Below the pieces are notes generated by a model, which ran no database searches, was not told where the DNA came from, and saw only the letters and a program-made list of their open reading frames with translations. From CAZCFB01 sp964511535 (GTDB taxonomy: Bacteria > Myxococcota_A > Polyangia > GCA-2747355 > CAZCFB01): a stretch of 64,000 nt of DNA. Numbering within the stretch: the stretch's first letter is position 1; every line of letters begins with the position of its first letter. The stretch covers positions 1 to 64,000 of the forward strand of contig CAZEFW010000019.1 in the NCBI GenBank assembly GCA_964511535.1. Reading direction: 5' to 3'. Of this stretch, positions 19,559 to 28,104 are shown piece by piece. Position numbers and translations under genes: made by a program.

Positions 19559-20419
19559 TCATCTGCGCAGCTTGCCCAACAGCATGGCCGCCGCAGCGAA
19601 GGCGGCGGCCACCACGGTCTGGCTGGCGCCCACGGGGAAGCGCAGGAAGAAGGAGAGCATGTAGCCCAGCACCGCGGCGCTCAGGCCCAGGGTGGCGGCC
19701 AGGGCCAGGGCCACGCCCAGGCGGCGCGTCAGGCTCAGCGCCGCCATGGCGGGCAGCACGGAAAACGCGAACACCGGCATGGCGCCCAGGGCCCGGGTGG
19801 TGACCGAGACGGTCAGCCCGATGGTCAGCAGCAGCAAGAAGTCGAGGGCCGCCACGGGCAGCCCCTGAACCCGGGCGCCGTCCGGGTCGAACGCCGCGAA
19901 CACCAGCCCCCGCCTCAGCCACAGGTGCAGCGCCAGCACCACGGCGCCCACCCCGAGCACGGTGTACAGGTCCTGCTTGCTCACCAGCACGGCGGTGCCG
20001 AAGATGATCTCGTGGATGTCGTGGCTCTCCTGGCCGATGCGGTCGCCCACCAGCAGGGCCGCGCCCGAGGTGAAGATGAAGATCAGCCCGATGAGGCTCT
20101 CCCGGGTCAGGCCCAGCCGCCCGGAGCGCATGGCCAGCAGCAGCGTGGAGCCCATGCCGAAGCCGAAGGCCCCCAGCACCGGCGAGGTCAGCAGCCCGAG
20201 GCCCAGGTGGATCTGGCCGTAGAACGCGCACGCCACGCCGAGGCCCGCCGAGTGGGTGATGGCCGCGGACACGAACACCATGCGCCGCAGCACCACGTAC
20301 ACGCCGAGGTAGCCCAGCACCAAACCGGCGGCCCCGCCGCACAGGATCGGGTCGGCGAAGATCTCGAGCCCGTCGACGAACTCGGCCCAGGTGGGGGCCT
20401 GGTCCATGTGTTCATCCAT
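19559..20419 (-). CDS. znuB: Metal ABC transporter permease, ZnuB type
   Basis: 286 residues with eight to nine hydrophobic segments, ABC-3 family. The N terminus has the family segment (GGAAGLVLGYLGVYVVLRRMVFVSAA in pieces), and the later LTIGLTVSVTTRALG region is the coupling area. It forms the inner-membrane channel through which the metal delivered by the binding protein enters the cell. Last gene of the minus-strand operon; its start overlaps the end of the ATPase gene by 8 bp. Zinc is the likeliest substrate from operon content, manganese being the alternative. Confidence 0.9.
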   Translation of the reverse strand: MDEHMDQAPTWAEFVDGLEIFADPILCGGAAGLVLGYLGVYVVLRRMVFVSAAITHSAGLGVACAFYGQIHLGLGLLTSPVLGAFGFGMGSTLLLAMRSGRLGLTRESLIGLIFIFTSGAALLVGDRIGQESHDIHEIIFGTAVLVSKQDLYTVLGVGAVVLALHLWLRRGLVFAAFDPDGARVQGLPVAALDFLLLLTIGLTVSVTTRALGAMPVFAFSVLPAMAALSLTRRLGVALALAATLGLSAAVLGYMLSFFLRFPVGASQTVVAAAFAAAAMLLGKLRR

Positions 20420-21170
20420 GGTCAGCGCCTCTTACCGGCTCGCGGCCGTAGCGCGCCTGGAACGCCGGCGCCGCGAACACCTCGGCCGGCGGGCCGGCCA
20501 CAACCTGCTGGGCGTCAGGGTCCAAAAAGATCACCTTGTCCGCGAAGCGCCGCAGCACCGGCAGGTGGTGGGTGACGATGAGCACCGCCAGGCCGTACTC
20601 GCTGCGCAGCTTCTCGATCAGCTCCAGCGTCTGCAGCTCGGCCACCTCGTCCATGGCCGCGGTGGGCTCGTCCAGCACGGCGAGCTCCGGCTCGCTGGCC
20701 AGCAGCCGGGCCATGAGCACCCGCTGCTTCTGCCCCTCGGACAGCTCGCGGAACTGCTGGTCCGCCAGCTGACCGGCGTCCATGCCCTCCAGGGCGCGCT
20801 CCACCTTCTGCCGCCCCTGCCGCCCCGGGCCCGGCCGCAGGAAGCTGCCCCCGCGCTCGAGCCCCATGGCCACCACGTCCCGGGCCCGCAGGGGCACGAT
20901 GGGATCCAGCTTCACTCGCTGGGGGATGTAGGCCATGGGCATGTCCGGCCGGCAGGTGGTGATCTCCCCGCCCACCGGCGGCAGCAACCCGAGCAGGGTG
21001 CGAAACAGCGTGGTCTTGCCCGCGCCGTTGCGACCCACCACCGCGCACAGCTCGCCATGATCCAGGGTGAACTGGATCGGCGGCAGCAGGGCCTTGCCCT
21101 CGTAGCCCACCTGCAGCCCCTGGCAGGTGATGAGCGGCTGCTCCTGACAGCCCGGGTGTTGTTCGCCCAT
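20412..21170 (-). CDS. znuC: Metal ABC transporter ATP-binding protein, ZnuC type
   Basis: 252 residues from ATG 21170. Walker A GRNGAGKTT, Q-loop region, signature LSEGQKQRVL, Walker B LAVLDEPTAAMD and the switch His (THHL) are all present. It powers import through the adjacent permease. The open frame extends upstream to 21545 but that part overlaps the previous gene and is not homologous. Its ATG overlaps the TGA of the upstream lipoprotein gene (TGATG), so the lipoprotein, ATPase and permease are translationally coupled. Confidence 0.93.
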   Translation of the reverse strand: MGEQHPGCQEQPLITCQGLQVGYEGKALLPPIQFTLDHGELCAVVGRNGAGKTTLFRTLLGLLPPVGGEITTCRPDMPMAYIPQRVKLDPIVPLRARDVVAMGLERGGSFLRPGPGRQGRQKVERALEGMDAGQLADQQFRELSEGQKQRVLMARLLASEPELAVLDEPTAAMDEVAELQTLELIEKLRSEYGLAVLIVTHHLPVLRRFADKVIFLDPDAQQVVAGPPAEVFAAPAFQARYGREPVRGADHG

Positions 21171-21685
21171 CAGTGAGATTGCCGTTCGAGCACCAGGCTC
21201 ACCGTGCTGGCCGCGGTGCTGGAGTCGAACTTGATGTAGTAGGTGCCCACCTTGGGCAGCTCTGCGATGTGCTTGCCCTTGACGTCGGTGCACTCCTTGA
21301 CGCTCTTGTCGCTCACCTCGAACTTGATGGTCTGCCCGGCGTCGTCCTGCACCTCCATCACGGCAGGCTGGTTCACGAACAGCACCAGGTCGCCCTTGGC
21401 GCTGGCCGCGTACTTGACGTAGCTGGCGGCGCCGCTCACCAGAGTGACCCGGTACGCCTTGTGATCCGACTTGACCGCCGTGGCGCTGGCGAAGTCCTTG
21501 CCCGCCGTGACGTCGGCGTACGGGCCCTTCTGGATGTGCTCGCACGCCTCCTCGTTGATGTTGACCCCGCCGTCGGCGTGGGCGTGGCTGCCGTCCGCGT
21601 TGTGGCCGTGCTCGTCGTCGTCGCTGCAGCCGGCCACAGCCAGGGTGAGGGAGATGATGATCGCTGCGATGTGATTGGTCTTCAT
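21170..21685 (-). CDS. His-rich lipoprotein of the zinc-type uptake operon
   Basis: 171 residues. Lipobox AVAGC (Cys20), directly followed by an acidic, His-rich stretch (DDDEHGHNADGSHAHADGG) well suited to bind Zn2+ or similar ions. The remainder is beta-rich and resembles small pre-peptidase-like or galactose-binding-like sandwich domains (YRVTLVSGAASYVKY, VGTYYIKF). I do not recognise a named family. Coupled to the ATPase gene and 18 bp after the next lipoprotein gene. A periplasmic metal sponge or chaperone handing ions to ZnuA is the natural inference. Confidence 0.8.
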   Translation of the reverse strand: MKTNHIAAIIISLTLAVAGCSDDDEHGHNADGSHAHADGGVNINEEACEHIQKGPYADVTAGKDFASATAVKSDHKAYRVTLVSGAASYVKYAASAKGDLVLFVNQPAVMEVQDDAGQTIKFEVSDKSVKECTDVKGKHIAELPKVGTYYIKFDSSTAASTVSLVLERQSH

Positions 21686-21703
21686 GTCTTCAGTCCTTTC
21701 AGT

Positions 21704-22588
21704 CTACTCGTCGCGGGTGACCACCACCTGCAGGGCCGTGCTGGCCAGGCTGGTGACGATGGTCTCTCCCGCGCTCTTGTTGTTGGTGGAATCGATGGTG
21801 ATGCTGTCGCCGGCCGCAGCCAGCTTGTGCCACTCGATACCGTCGAGCAGCGTGTCGGTGACCGGGAGCTTCACCGACAGGTCCAGCATGTAGGGTGAAT
21901 CGCGGTCGATGGTCAGCGCGCTGGAGAATGTATGGGACAGCGCGGCGCCGGCCAGGTCCAGGGTGACGGCGACCTTGTAGGTCTTGCCAGCCAGCCGGTT
22001 GGCCACGCTGCGGTCCTGCAGCTCGGCGGTCAGCTGCAGCCTGTCCAGCACCACCGACAGCTTGGACGCCGAGCCCTGCTTCAGCTCGCACGAGCCGTCG
22101 CAGGTCAGGTCAGGGTTCTGGGTGCCGGTGCCAAGCAGCGCCTGGGACCGCGAGACCAGCAGCCGCCCCACGGTGGCCACGCTGGCCGCCGCGGTCCCGC
22201 CGCCGCACACCTGCTTCTGCAGCTCGGCATAAGACACAAGCTTGCCGCCGCAGTGGCAGTGGTCGCCGTGGCACAGCGAGCAGCCGGCCGGCGGGTTGGC
22301 CGGGTCGAAGGTGCACGAGCCCGACGAGGACGCCGCGCTGCTTCCGGCGCTGCTGCCTCCCCCCTGCAGCCGCAGGTCGCGCACCTTCAGCGTCATGGCC
22401 GACAGCTTCAGCTCGAAGGAGTTGTCGCTCTTGAACCAGCCATCGGTGGACATGCGAGCGCTGGCGGCCTGAGCCCCGGGGAAGGTGCTGTACAGCTTGC
22501 CCGACAGCAGGGCGAAGCCGACCCCGTCCTCGAAGGTGCAGCCGCCGGCGGCCAGGGCCAGCAGCAAGGTCAAGGTGAGCGTCCGCAT
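21704..22588 (-). CDS. Cys/His-cluster lipoprotein of the zinc-type uptake operon
   Basis: 294 residues. Lipobox AAGGC (Cys17). A Ser/Gly-rich flexible stretch (about 77-91) leads into a dense cluster at 92-113: Cys92, Cys103, Cys106, His107, His110, Cys111, His112, Cys113. The piece CSLCH is formally a c-type haem attachment motif, but the flanking HCHC makes a metal site equally plausible. The rest is beta-rich (repeated V-S-hydrophobic strands). Four bases follow znuA before this start. No named family recognised; likely a metal-binding accessory protein of this transporter. Confidence 0.78.
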   Translation of the reverse strand: MRTLTLTLLLALAAGGCTFEDGVGFALLSGKLYSTFPGAQAASARMSTDGWFKSDNSFELKLSAMTLKVRDLRLQGGGSSAGSSAASSSGSCTFDPANPPAGCSLCHGDHCHCGGKLVSYAELQKQVCGGGTAAASVATVGRLLVSRSQALLGTGTQNPDLTCDGSCELKQGSASKLSVVLDRLQLTAELQDRSVANRLAGKTYKVAVTLDLAGAALSHTFSSALTIDRDSPYMLDLSVKLPVTDTLLDGIEWHKLAAAGDSITIDSTNNKSAGETIVTSLASTALQVVVTRDE

Positions 22589-22592
22589 GGGC

Positions 22593-23510
22593 TCAGCCCC
22601 CCTTGAGCGCGCTGGCCAGGGCCCGCACCATGCGGTCCATGCGCTTGATATAGGTGTCGCCCTTGCGCAGGTGGGTGCCCCCCTGAAGGATGAGCAGCTG
22701 CGCGCCGGTCTTCTTGGCCACCAGCCTGGCCGTGCGGTCGGGGTAGTACTCCTCCTGGAGCATCACGCGCACCTTCGCGGCCTTCATGGTGCGGATCACC
22801 CGCAGCACATGGCGCGCGTTGGGCGGGATGCCCGGCTTCGGCTCCAGGTGCGCCGCGGCCTGCAGCCCCATGGCCTGCACGAAGTAGACCCACGACTTGT
22901 GGTACGGGACCACCGGCGTGCCCTTGTGTGGCCCGAGCTGCTTGGCCCAGCGGGCCTTGGCCTTGCCGAGCTGCTCGACGAACCGGGCGGCGTTCTTTGC
23001 GTAGGCCGCCTTGCCGCCAGGGTCCAGCTTGGCCAGACGGGCCGCGATGCCCCGGGCGACACGCGAGGCGTTGTCCGGGTCGATGAGGTAGTGCGGGTTT
23101 CCGCCAGGGTGCACGTCGCCCATGGAGCGGTCGATCTTCTGCCGCGGCACCTCCTTGAGCTTCACCAGGGACGAGCAGTCCAGGCGGCCGTCGTTGCCCG
23201 GCTGCAGCTTGCTGTTGCGCGCGCCGGTGATGAGCGTGGGCAGCCAGCCCACCTCCAGTTCGAGGCCCACCTGCAGCAGCAGGTCGGCGCGGTTGAGCTT
23301 GAGCGCCAGGTGGGGCCGGGCGTCGACGAAGTGCGGATCCTGGGTGGCGAGGGTCAGCGAGATCACCTGCGCGCGCTCGCCAGCCACGGCCCGGGCGATG
23401 GCAGCCAGGTCGGGCACCGTGGCCACCACCCTGAGCTTGGCCTCGGCCTGCGTCGCGCCGCCGCCCAGCAGGAGCAGGGTAATAAAGGTGATAAAGGTCT
23501 TACGTCTCAT
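22593..23510 (-). CDS. znuA: Periplasmic metal-binding protein, ZnuA/TroA type
   Basis: 305 residues. Start ATG 23510 with GAGGTG six bases before it; the frame's earlier TTG (23522) lies inside that ribosome site. Signal peptide to about residue 23. Candidate metal ligands are His60 (QDPHFVD), His140 (NPHYLIDP), His204 (PYHKSW) and an acidic residue in LQEEYYPD (about 252-258), consistent with the three-His site of zinc-binding members. It lacks the His-rich loop of E. coli ZnuA; the His-rich lipoproteins of this operon may supply that function. Captures metal and passes it to the ZnuBC channel. Confidence 0.9.
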   Translation of the reverse strand: MRRKTFITFITLLLLGGGATQAEAKLRVVATVPDLAAIARAVAGERAQVISLTLATQDPHFVDARPHLALKLNRADLLLQVGLELEVGWLPTLITGARNSKLQPGNDGRLDCSSLVKLKEVPRQKIDRSMGDVHPGGNPHYLIDPDNASRVARGIAARLAKLDPGGKAAYAKNAARFVEQLGKAKARWAKQLGPHKGTPVVPYHKSWVYFVQAMGLQAAAHLEPKPGIPPNARHVLRVIRTMKAAKVRVMLQEEYYPDRTARLVAKKTGAQLLILQGGTHLRKGDTYIKRMDRMVRALASALKGG

Positions 23511-23518
23511 GTTGCACC

Positions 23519-24745
23519 TCAAAACTTGTGCGCCCCGTGGGCGCCCACGGCGAACTCCATCGCCAAAAAGAGCATGTGGTAGCCAGGCCGCCAGGACGGC
23601 GTGTCGTAGCCGTACTGCAGCCGCAGCCGCGAAAACTCGGTGGGCCAGAAGGTGACGTTGGCGCTGGCCCGGTGACGGTCGCCGTCCCAGGTCGCGTCCA
23701 GGTAGTCACCCTCCACCCCGGTGAGGAACTCGTAGCGCGCCGCCGCGGCCCAGCGCCGGGCGAAGCGGTAGAACAGGGTGGCGTACAGCCCGTGATCCAT
23801 CAGCACGTCGTCGGGCACCTGCCGGCGCCGCAGCAGGTACTCGGCCTGCAGCGACACGACGGTGTACGAGCCGTGGGTGATGGGCCGGTACTTGATGTAC
23901 AGGTCGGTGCCGTAGATCTCGGACCGGTTGTCCCTGCCGGTGGGGTTGGGGCCGCTGGCGAAGGAGAGGCCCCAGAACAGCGACCAGTTGTCCGACAGCG
24001 GGAAGAACTGCTTGAGCGCGGCGGTGTACTGAAAGTCGCCAGGGCCATCCACGCCCAGGTCGGTGCCGCCGTAGAACGACCGCGCCGTGGCCGCGCCAGC
24101 CGCGTCGGTGACGCTGCCCACCAGCTCCACGTACCAGGGCAGCAGCGGGGCCAGCCAGGACAGCTCCAGCCCGAGGCCGCGGTTCCCCTCGGAGCCGAAG
24201 AACTTGCCGACGACCAGGGTCTGGTCAACGAAGGCCCAGGTGTGGGGGTGGCTGTTGTTGACGCGGCCGAAGCGGGTGAGGAACTGCCCGGCCCGCAGCT
24301 GCAGGTTCCAGGGCAGCGACAGGGAGGTGGCGTAGACCTCCTCGATCTCCACGCCGAACTGCGAAAAGACGATGTTGGCGTCGAAGCGGAAGTAGGGATC
24401 CACAGCGGCGCCAACGGCCAGCTCCAGTTGCTGCAGGTTGAAGCCGGTCTTGGTGGGGTCGTGGCCGCCGGACATCAGCGGCTTGTCCACCGAGAAATAA
24501 GCGAAGGCGATGTCGGCGATGAAGGAGATGTCCGGGTTGAGGGACTGGACGGCCCGCGCGATGGCGCCCGTCACGCCCTGCCCCTCCGCCTCCTTCCCGG
24601 CGGCGGCGTCCTCCCTGTTGGCCTTCTTGTCCGCTGCGAGCGCCTGCTCCAGCTCGGCCAGGTCGCTGGCCTCGTCCGCGAGGACAGGCGCCGGCGATGC
24701 AGCCGCGAGAGCCAGGGCGCTCGCCAGCAATATGCTGCGCACCAT
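23519..24745 (-). CDS. Outer-membrane beta-barrel protein of the zinc-type uptake operon
   Basis: 408 residues from ATG 24745 (GGGAGGTGAC precedes). Signal peptide to about residue 24 (VLADEA), then a short coiled, charged segment (EASDLAELEQALAADKKA) like those in porins that trimerise, then a full beta-barrel with alternating strands and aromatic girdles, ending HKF. It resembles phosphate-selective-porin-like or metal-regulon outer-membrane proteins in layout, without a TonB box or plug. It starts 85 bp after the His-rich gene and ends 8 bp before znuA, so it is the probable outer-membrane entry port for the metal. Substrate is inferred from context. Confidence 0.8.
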   Translation of the reverse strand: MVRSILLASALALAAASPAPVLADEASDLAELEQALAADKKANREDAAAGKEAEGQGVTGAIARAVQSLNPDISFIADIAFAYFSVDKPLMSGGHDPTKTGFNLQQLELAVGAAVDPYFRFDANIVFSQFGVEIEEVYATSLSLPWNLQLRAGQFLTRFGRVNNSHPHTWAFVDQTLVVGKFFGSEGNRGLGLELSWLAPLLPWYVELVGSVTDAAGAATARSFYGGTDLGVDGPGDFQYTAALKQFFPLSDNWSLFWGLSFASGPNPTGRDNRSEIYGTDLYIKYRPITHGSYTVVSLQAEYLLRRRQVPDDVLMDHGLYATLFYRFARRWAAAARYEFLTGVEGDYLDATWDGDRHRASANVTFWPTEFSRLRLQYGYDTPSWRPGYHMLFLAMEFAVGAHGAHKF

Positions 24746-24830
24746 GTCACCTCCCGGGCGCGCATCCCGGTGTCCGGGCAGATGCACGCCGTGAAAGGTC
24801 TACTGCTAGAGGGGGGTGGCTTCTTTTCGC

Positions 24831-25235
24831 TCAGCTGAAGCTGGGCGGGGGCGACTGCTTGGGCGACTGAAGCAGCAGGTCGATCTGCTGCGGGGTGTGA
24901 GCGTCCAGCTCTGGATCCAGCGGGGGCGCAGGATCCTGGGGCGCCGCGCCCTTGTCCGGGCTCTGCAGGCGCAGGGCGCTCTGGCTCAAGAAGGCCAGCA
25001 GCGCGCAATCATGGTCGCCCGCGGCGTGGTGGTGCTCCTCGACGCGAGTCTGCTCCTCCGCGTGTTGGGGCGCGGCGTCGTGATCATGATCCAGGTGGAT
25101 CTGCTCGCCGTGGTCGGAACAGAACCCGTGGAGCACCGTGGCCTGGTGGTGCCAGGCCCCGAACAGACCGACCCCGAAGGCAAGCACCACCGCAAGGCTG
25201 AGCGGGCGGCTATGTCGCAATCGATCCGGGGTCAT
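24831..25235 (-). CDS. Short His-rich membrane-anchored or exported protein, first gene of the zinc-type operon
   Basis: 134 residues. One N-terminal hydrophobic helix (about 13-29), then a segment with CSDHGEQIHLDHDHD and EEHHHAAGDHDC, carrying over ten His and two Cys within 45 residues, then a Pro-rich tail. The CxxHGExxH pattern recurs in small proteins placed before metal-transport genes. Position as the first gene behind a repressible promoter suggests a periplasmic metal buffer. No ribosome site of strength is visible directly before ATG 25235; an alternative start is not evident. Family unnamed. Confidence 0.75.
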   Translation of the reverse strand: MTPDRLRHSRPLSLAVVLAFGVGLFGAWHHQATVLHGFCSDHGEQIHLDHDHDAAPQHAEEQTRVEEHHHAAGDHDCALLAFLSQSALRLQSPDKGAAPQDPAPPLDPELDAHTPQQIDLLLQSPKQSPPPSFS

Positions 25236-25256
25236 GGGTCATCCCAACTGGTTCGT

Positions 25257-25285
25257 AAGTTAGCTCCAACTAACTATTACGTCAA
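25257..25285 (-). promoter_or_regulatory. Promoter and operator of the zinc-type uptake operon
   Basis: On the minus strand TTGACG (25285-25280), 17-bp spacer, TAACTT (25262-25257), about 25 bp before ATG 25235. An inverted repeat AGTTAG-N6-CTAACT (25258-25275) covers the spacer and the -10 box, the expected place for a Zur-like repressor. The repeat shares GTTAGTTGGA with the paired palindromes at 12700-12740. No zur gene is in the window; the regulator is inferred. Confidence 0.6.
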
Positions 25286-25380
25286 ACCACCAGGTTTTTA
25301 TTTATTCCAGACACCCTGGCGCCAACAAGGAAGCTTAGGCGAAACGAACTCCAGCGAGCAAAAGCGAGCTGGCGGTGATG

Positions 25381-25522
25381 ACAGTTGACGGTTGACGGTT
25401 GACAGTTGAGGGGTCAAGGCCTGCAGCGAGCAAAGCGAGCAAACGCCAGGGCCGCAAAGCGGCCCCCAAGCCATCTCCCCTCAAGCCTCAAGCCCCAAGC
25501 CTCAAGCCCCAAGCCTCAAGCC
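25381..25522. repeat. Heptameric tandem repeats in the 25.3-25.5 kb gap
   Basis: The 306-bp gap 25236-25541 has no gene. It holds two heptamer arrays: ACRGTTG four times (25381-25408) and YCAAGCC six times (25481-25522). Between them lies a short GCGAGCAAA duplication. Confidence 0.75.
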
Positions 25523-25540
25523 AGGGCCGCAAAGCGGCCC
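25449..25540 (-). terminator. Two identical GC hairpins, one abutting the DMT transporter stop codon
   Basis: GGGCCGC-AAA-GCGGCCC occurs at 25449-25465 and again at 25524-25540. The second lies one base beyond the stop codon (25542-25544) of the minus-strand transporter gene. There is no T-tract, so it would be a processing or rho-assisted stop rather than a classic intrinsic terminator. Confidence 0.5.
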
Positions 25541-25541
25541 T

Positions 25542-26432
25542 TCACGTCCGGCTTACCTGCCACAGCCCGGCCACCAGCAGCGCGAAGCTGGCCAGCTCGA
25601 TCCAGCCGATGCTTTCGCCCAGCAGCGCCCAGGCCAGGCCAGAGGCCACCAGCGGTTGCAGCGTGGTGTAGGCCGCCACCAGCACGGGCGACGAACGCCG
25701 CACGGCCCAGGTGTTCATGGCGTAGGCGATGCTCGTGGGGAAGACCACGATGTACAGCAGCCCGAGCCACGCTTCCAGGGGCAGCGCCAGGATGTCGGTG
25801 GCCAGCAGCTGGCGGTAGCCGGCCAGCCACACGCCGACGCTGCCGAAGACGAACGCCCAGGCGATGACCATACGCCATGGCAGGTGCTTGTGCAGCGGCC
25901 GCTGCAGCACCAAAAAGCCCGAGTAGCTCAGGCAGTTGAGCAGCACCAGCAGGTTGCCCAGGGCCACGTCGCCGCCGCCGGCCAGGGTCAGATCCTGGGG
26001 CCTGAGCAGCAGCAGTGCCCCGGCCATGGAGAGGCCCACACCCACCAGCCGCGCCCCGGACACGCGCTCCACGCCGAGCACCAGCGCCACCAGCACGGCG
26101 AAGGCCGGGATGGACGGGATCAGGATGGCGGCGTTGGTGGCGGTGGTCATGCGCACCCCCACCAGGTAGAGCAGCTGGTTGATGGTCACGCCCAACAGGC
26201 CGATGAGGGCCAGGTGCGCCAGGTAGCGCCGGGGCGGAAAGAGCCGGCGGTCGAACCAGGCGGCGTTGCCCAGCAGCAGCGGCGTGGCCAGGGTCACCCG
26301 CATGCAGGCCAGCGCCAGCGGGTGCATCAGCGCCACGGTGGACTTGGCCGCCACATGGAACCCGCCGAAGCAGAGCTGGACGAACAGCAGGGCGAGGTGA
26401 ACTGCCACGCCCGGGCGCGCAAGATCCGGCAT
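25542..26432 (-). CDS. EamA/DMT-family transporter
   Basis: 296 residues from ATG 26432, ten hydrophobic helices in two homologous EamA halves (about 10-135 and 150-290), the usual size. Drug/metabolite exporters of this family move amino acids, nucleosides or toxins out through the inner membrane. The first half ends with PSIPAFAVLVALVLGVERV and the second with LQPLVASGLAWALLGE, matching the conserved positions of the family. Substrate unknown. Its start lies only 21 bp from the start of the divergent archaemetzincin gene, so each promoter must overlap the other gene. Confidence 0.88.
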   Translation of the reverse strand: MPDLARPGVAVHLALLFVQLCFGGFHVAAKSTVALMHPLALACMRVTLATPLLLGNAAWFDRRLFPPRRYLAHLALIGLLGVTINQLLYLVGVRMTTATNAAILIPSIPAFAVLVALVLGVERVSGARLVGVGLSMAGALLLLRPQDLTLAGGGDVALGNLLVLLNCLSYSGFLVLQRPLHKHLPWRMVIAWAFVFGSVGVWLAGYRQLLATDILALPLEAWLGLLYIVVFPTSIAYAMNTWAVRRSSPVLVAAYTTLQPLVASGLAWALLGESIGWIELASFALLVAGLWQVSRT

Positions 26433-26453
26433 GGTTCCCTGGTACCATGGGGC

Positions 26454-27128
26454 ATGAACCCACGCCATGTGATCATCGCCCTGGCCGCGGCCTGGCTGCT
26501 GGTCCTGCCCGCCCCGCCCTCGGCGCACGCCGAGGCCCCCAAGCCCAAACGCACCGTGATCTACATCCAGCCCATGGGCAGCGAGCTGCCCGAGCGGGAC
26601 GTCAAGTACGTGGTGGCGTCTCTGCGCAGCTTCTACGGGCTCGAGGTCAAGCTGCTGCCACGGGTGGACCTGCCGAAGAAGGCCTACTACAAGCCGCGCC
26701 GCCGCTACCGCGCAGAGAAGCTGCTGACCTTCCTCAAGGCGCGCCTACCCGCCGACGGCCTGCGCATCATGGGCCTGACCGGCGTGGACATCTCCACCAC
26801 CAAGGGCAAGTACAGGGACTGGGGGATCCTCGGGCTGGCCACCCTGGACGGCGGCACCTGCGTCATATCCCAATTCCGGTGCAAGAAGCGCTCCCGCGGA
26901 CGCAAGCACGCCCGGATCCGCCTGGCCAAGGTGGCGGTGCACGAGATCGGCCACACCCTTGGCCTGGAGCACTGCCCCACCGTGGGCTGCCTGATGGAGG
27001 ACGCCCGGGGCAAGGTGGCCACCTGCGACCGGGAGTACGACCTGTGCGCCAGCTGCCGCAAGCAGCTCGCCGACAGCGGCCGGGTGATCCCGGCCGCGCC
27101 CGAGATCCCCTGGCCCAGGCCCAAATAG
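26454..27128 (+). CDS. Secreted archaemetzincin-type zinc metalloprotease
   Basis: 224 residues. The zinc and structural signature is complete: HEIGHTLGLEHC (His, Glu, His, His plus Cys), four residues to a second Cys, then Met (CLM), and a CxxC pair (CASC) about 18 residues on. This is the archaemetzincin (AmzA) arrangement with an extra Cys4 zinc site. Unlike most archaeal members it begins with a clear signal peptide (hydrophobic 6-20, ends AHAEA), so it acts outside the cytoplasm. Peptide substrates of the family are poorly defined. It is followed by msrA at 16 bp, suggesting a small protein-maintenance operon. Confidence 0.9.
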   Translation: MNPRHVIIALAAAWLLVLPAPPSAHAEAPKPKRTVIYIQPMGSELPERDVKYVVASLRSFYGLEVKLLPRVDLPKKAYYKPRRRYRAEKLLTFLKARLPADGLRIMGLTGVDISTTKGKYRDWGILGLATLDGGTCVISQFRCKKRSRGRKHARIRLAKVAVHEIGHTLGLEHCPTVGCLMEDARGKVATCDREYDLCASCRKQLADSGRVIPAAPEIPWPRPK

Positions 27129-27144
27129 CGCCCATAATTTCTAC

Positions 27145-27615
<471 letters not shown>

Positions 27616-27616
27616 T

Positions 27617-28009
27617 TCAGCCGCCGAGCGCCTCGCGGAACCTGGCGGGCAGCGCGCAGATCTCGCCCGCCTCGTCCAGGGTCACCATCACGGTGTGCCC
27701 CTGCACCAGCAGCTCCGGCTCCCCGTCGCCCAGCCGGTAGACCTCGCTGCCCAGCTGGAAGCCCTTGCTGCGCAGCTGCTGCACCGTGGTGCGGATCTCC
27801 AGCTCGTCGTCGAACCGGGCCGAGCCGTGGTACCGGCAGGCCGTGTCCCGGATCGGCAGCCGCCAGTCATAGGGCAGGCCCAGCTCCCGAAACATCGCCA
27901 GCCGTCCAAGCTCGAAATACACGAAGTAGTTGGCGTAATAGACGATGCCGCTGGCGTCGGTCTCGGCGTAGCGCACGCGTGTGCGGGTGGTGTGGGTGGT
28001 GGCAGCCAT
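27617..28009 (-). CDS. Acyl-CoA thioesterase, YbgC/FadM type
   Basis: 130 residues from ATG 28009. Hotdog fold: RVRYAETDASGIVYYANYFVYFELGR carries the catalytic Asp and the Tyr/Asn of the 4-hydroxybenzoyl-CoA thioesterase family (key residues in pieces: ETDASG, YYANY). It hydrolyses short or aromatic acyl-CoA; YbgC members often associate with the Tol-Pal system, but no tol gene is nearby. An upstream extension to 28048 lacks support. Convergent with msrA with a single base between the stops. Confidence 0.9.
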   Translation of the reverse strand: MAATTHTTRTRVRYAETDASGIVYYANYFVYFELGRLAMFRELGLPYDWRLPIRDTACRYHGSARFDDELEIRTTVQQLRSKGFQLGSEVYRLGDGEPELLVQGHTVMVTLDEAGEICALPARFREALGG

Positions 28010-28104
28010 GCCGCGGATTATAGCGTCGCCGAGGTTGCACGGGCGCACGCGATAATTAGAGTTTATCTATTCGATTAGTTCACTTATCAGGGGATGCGGG
28101 ACGC

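Noticed and set aside
25236..25541. Tandem repeats considered as a CRISPR array
   Set aside because: Units are seven bases with no unique spacers; no cas gene is present.
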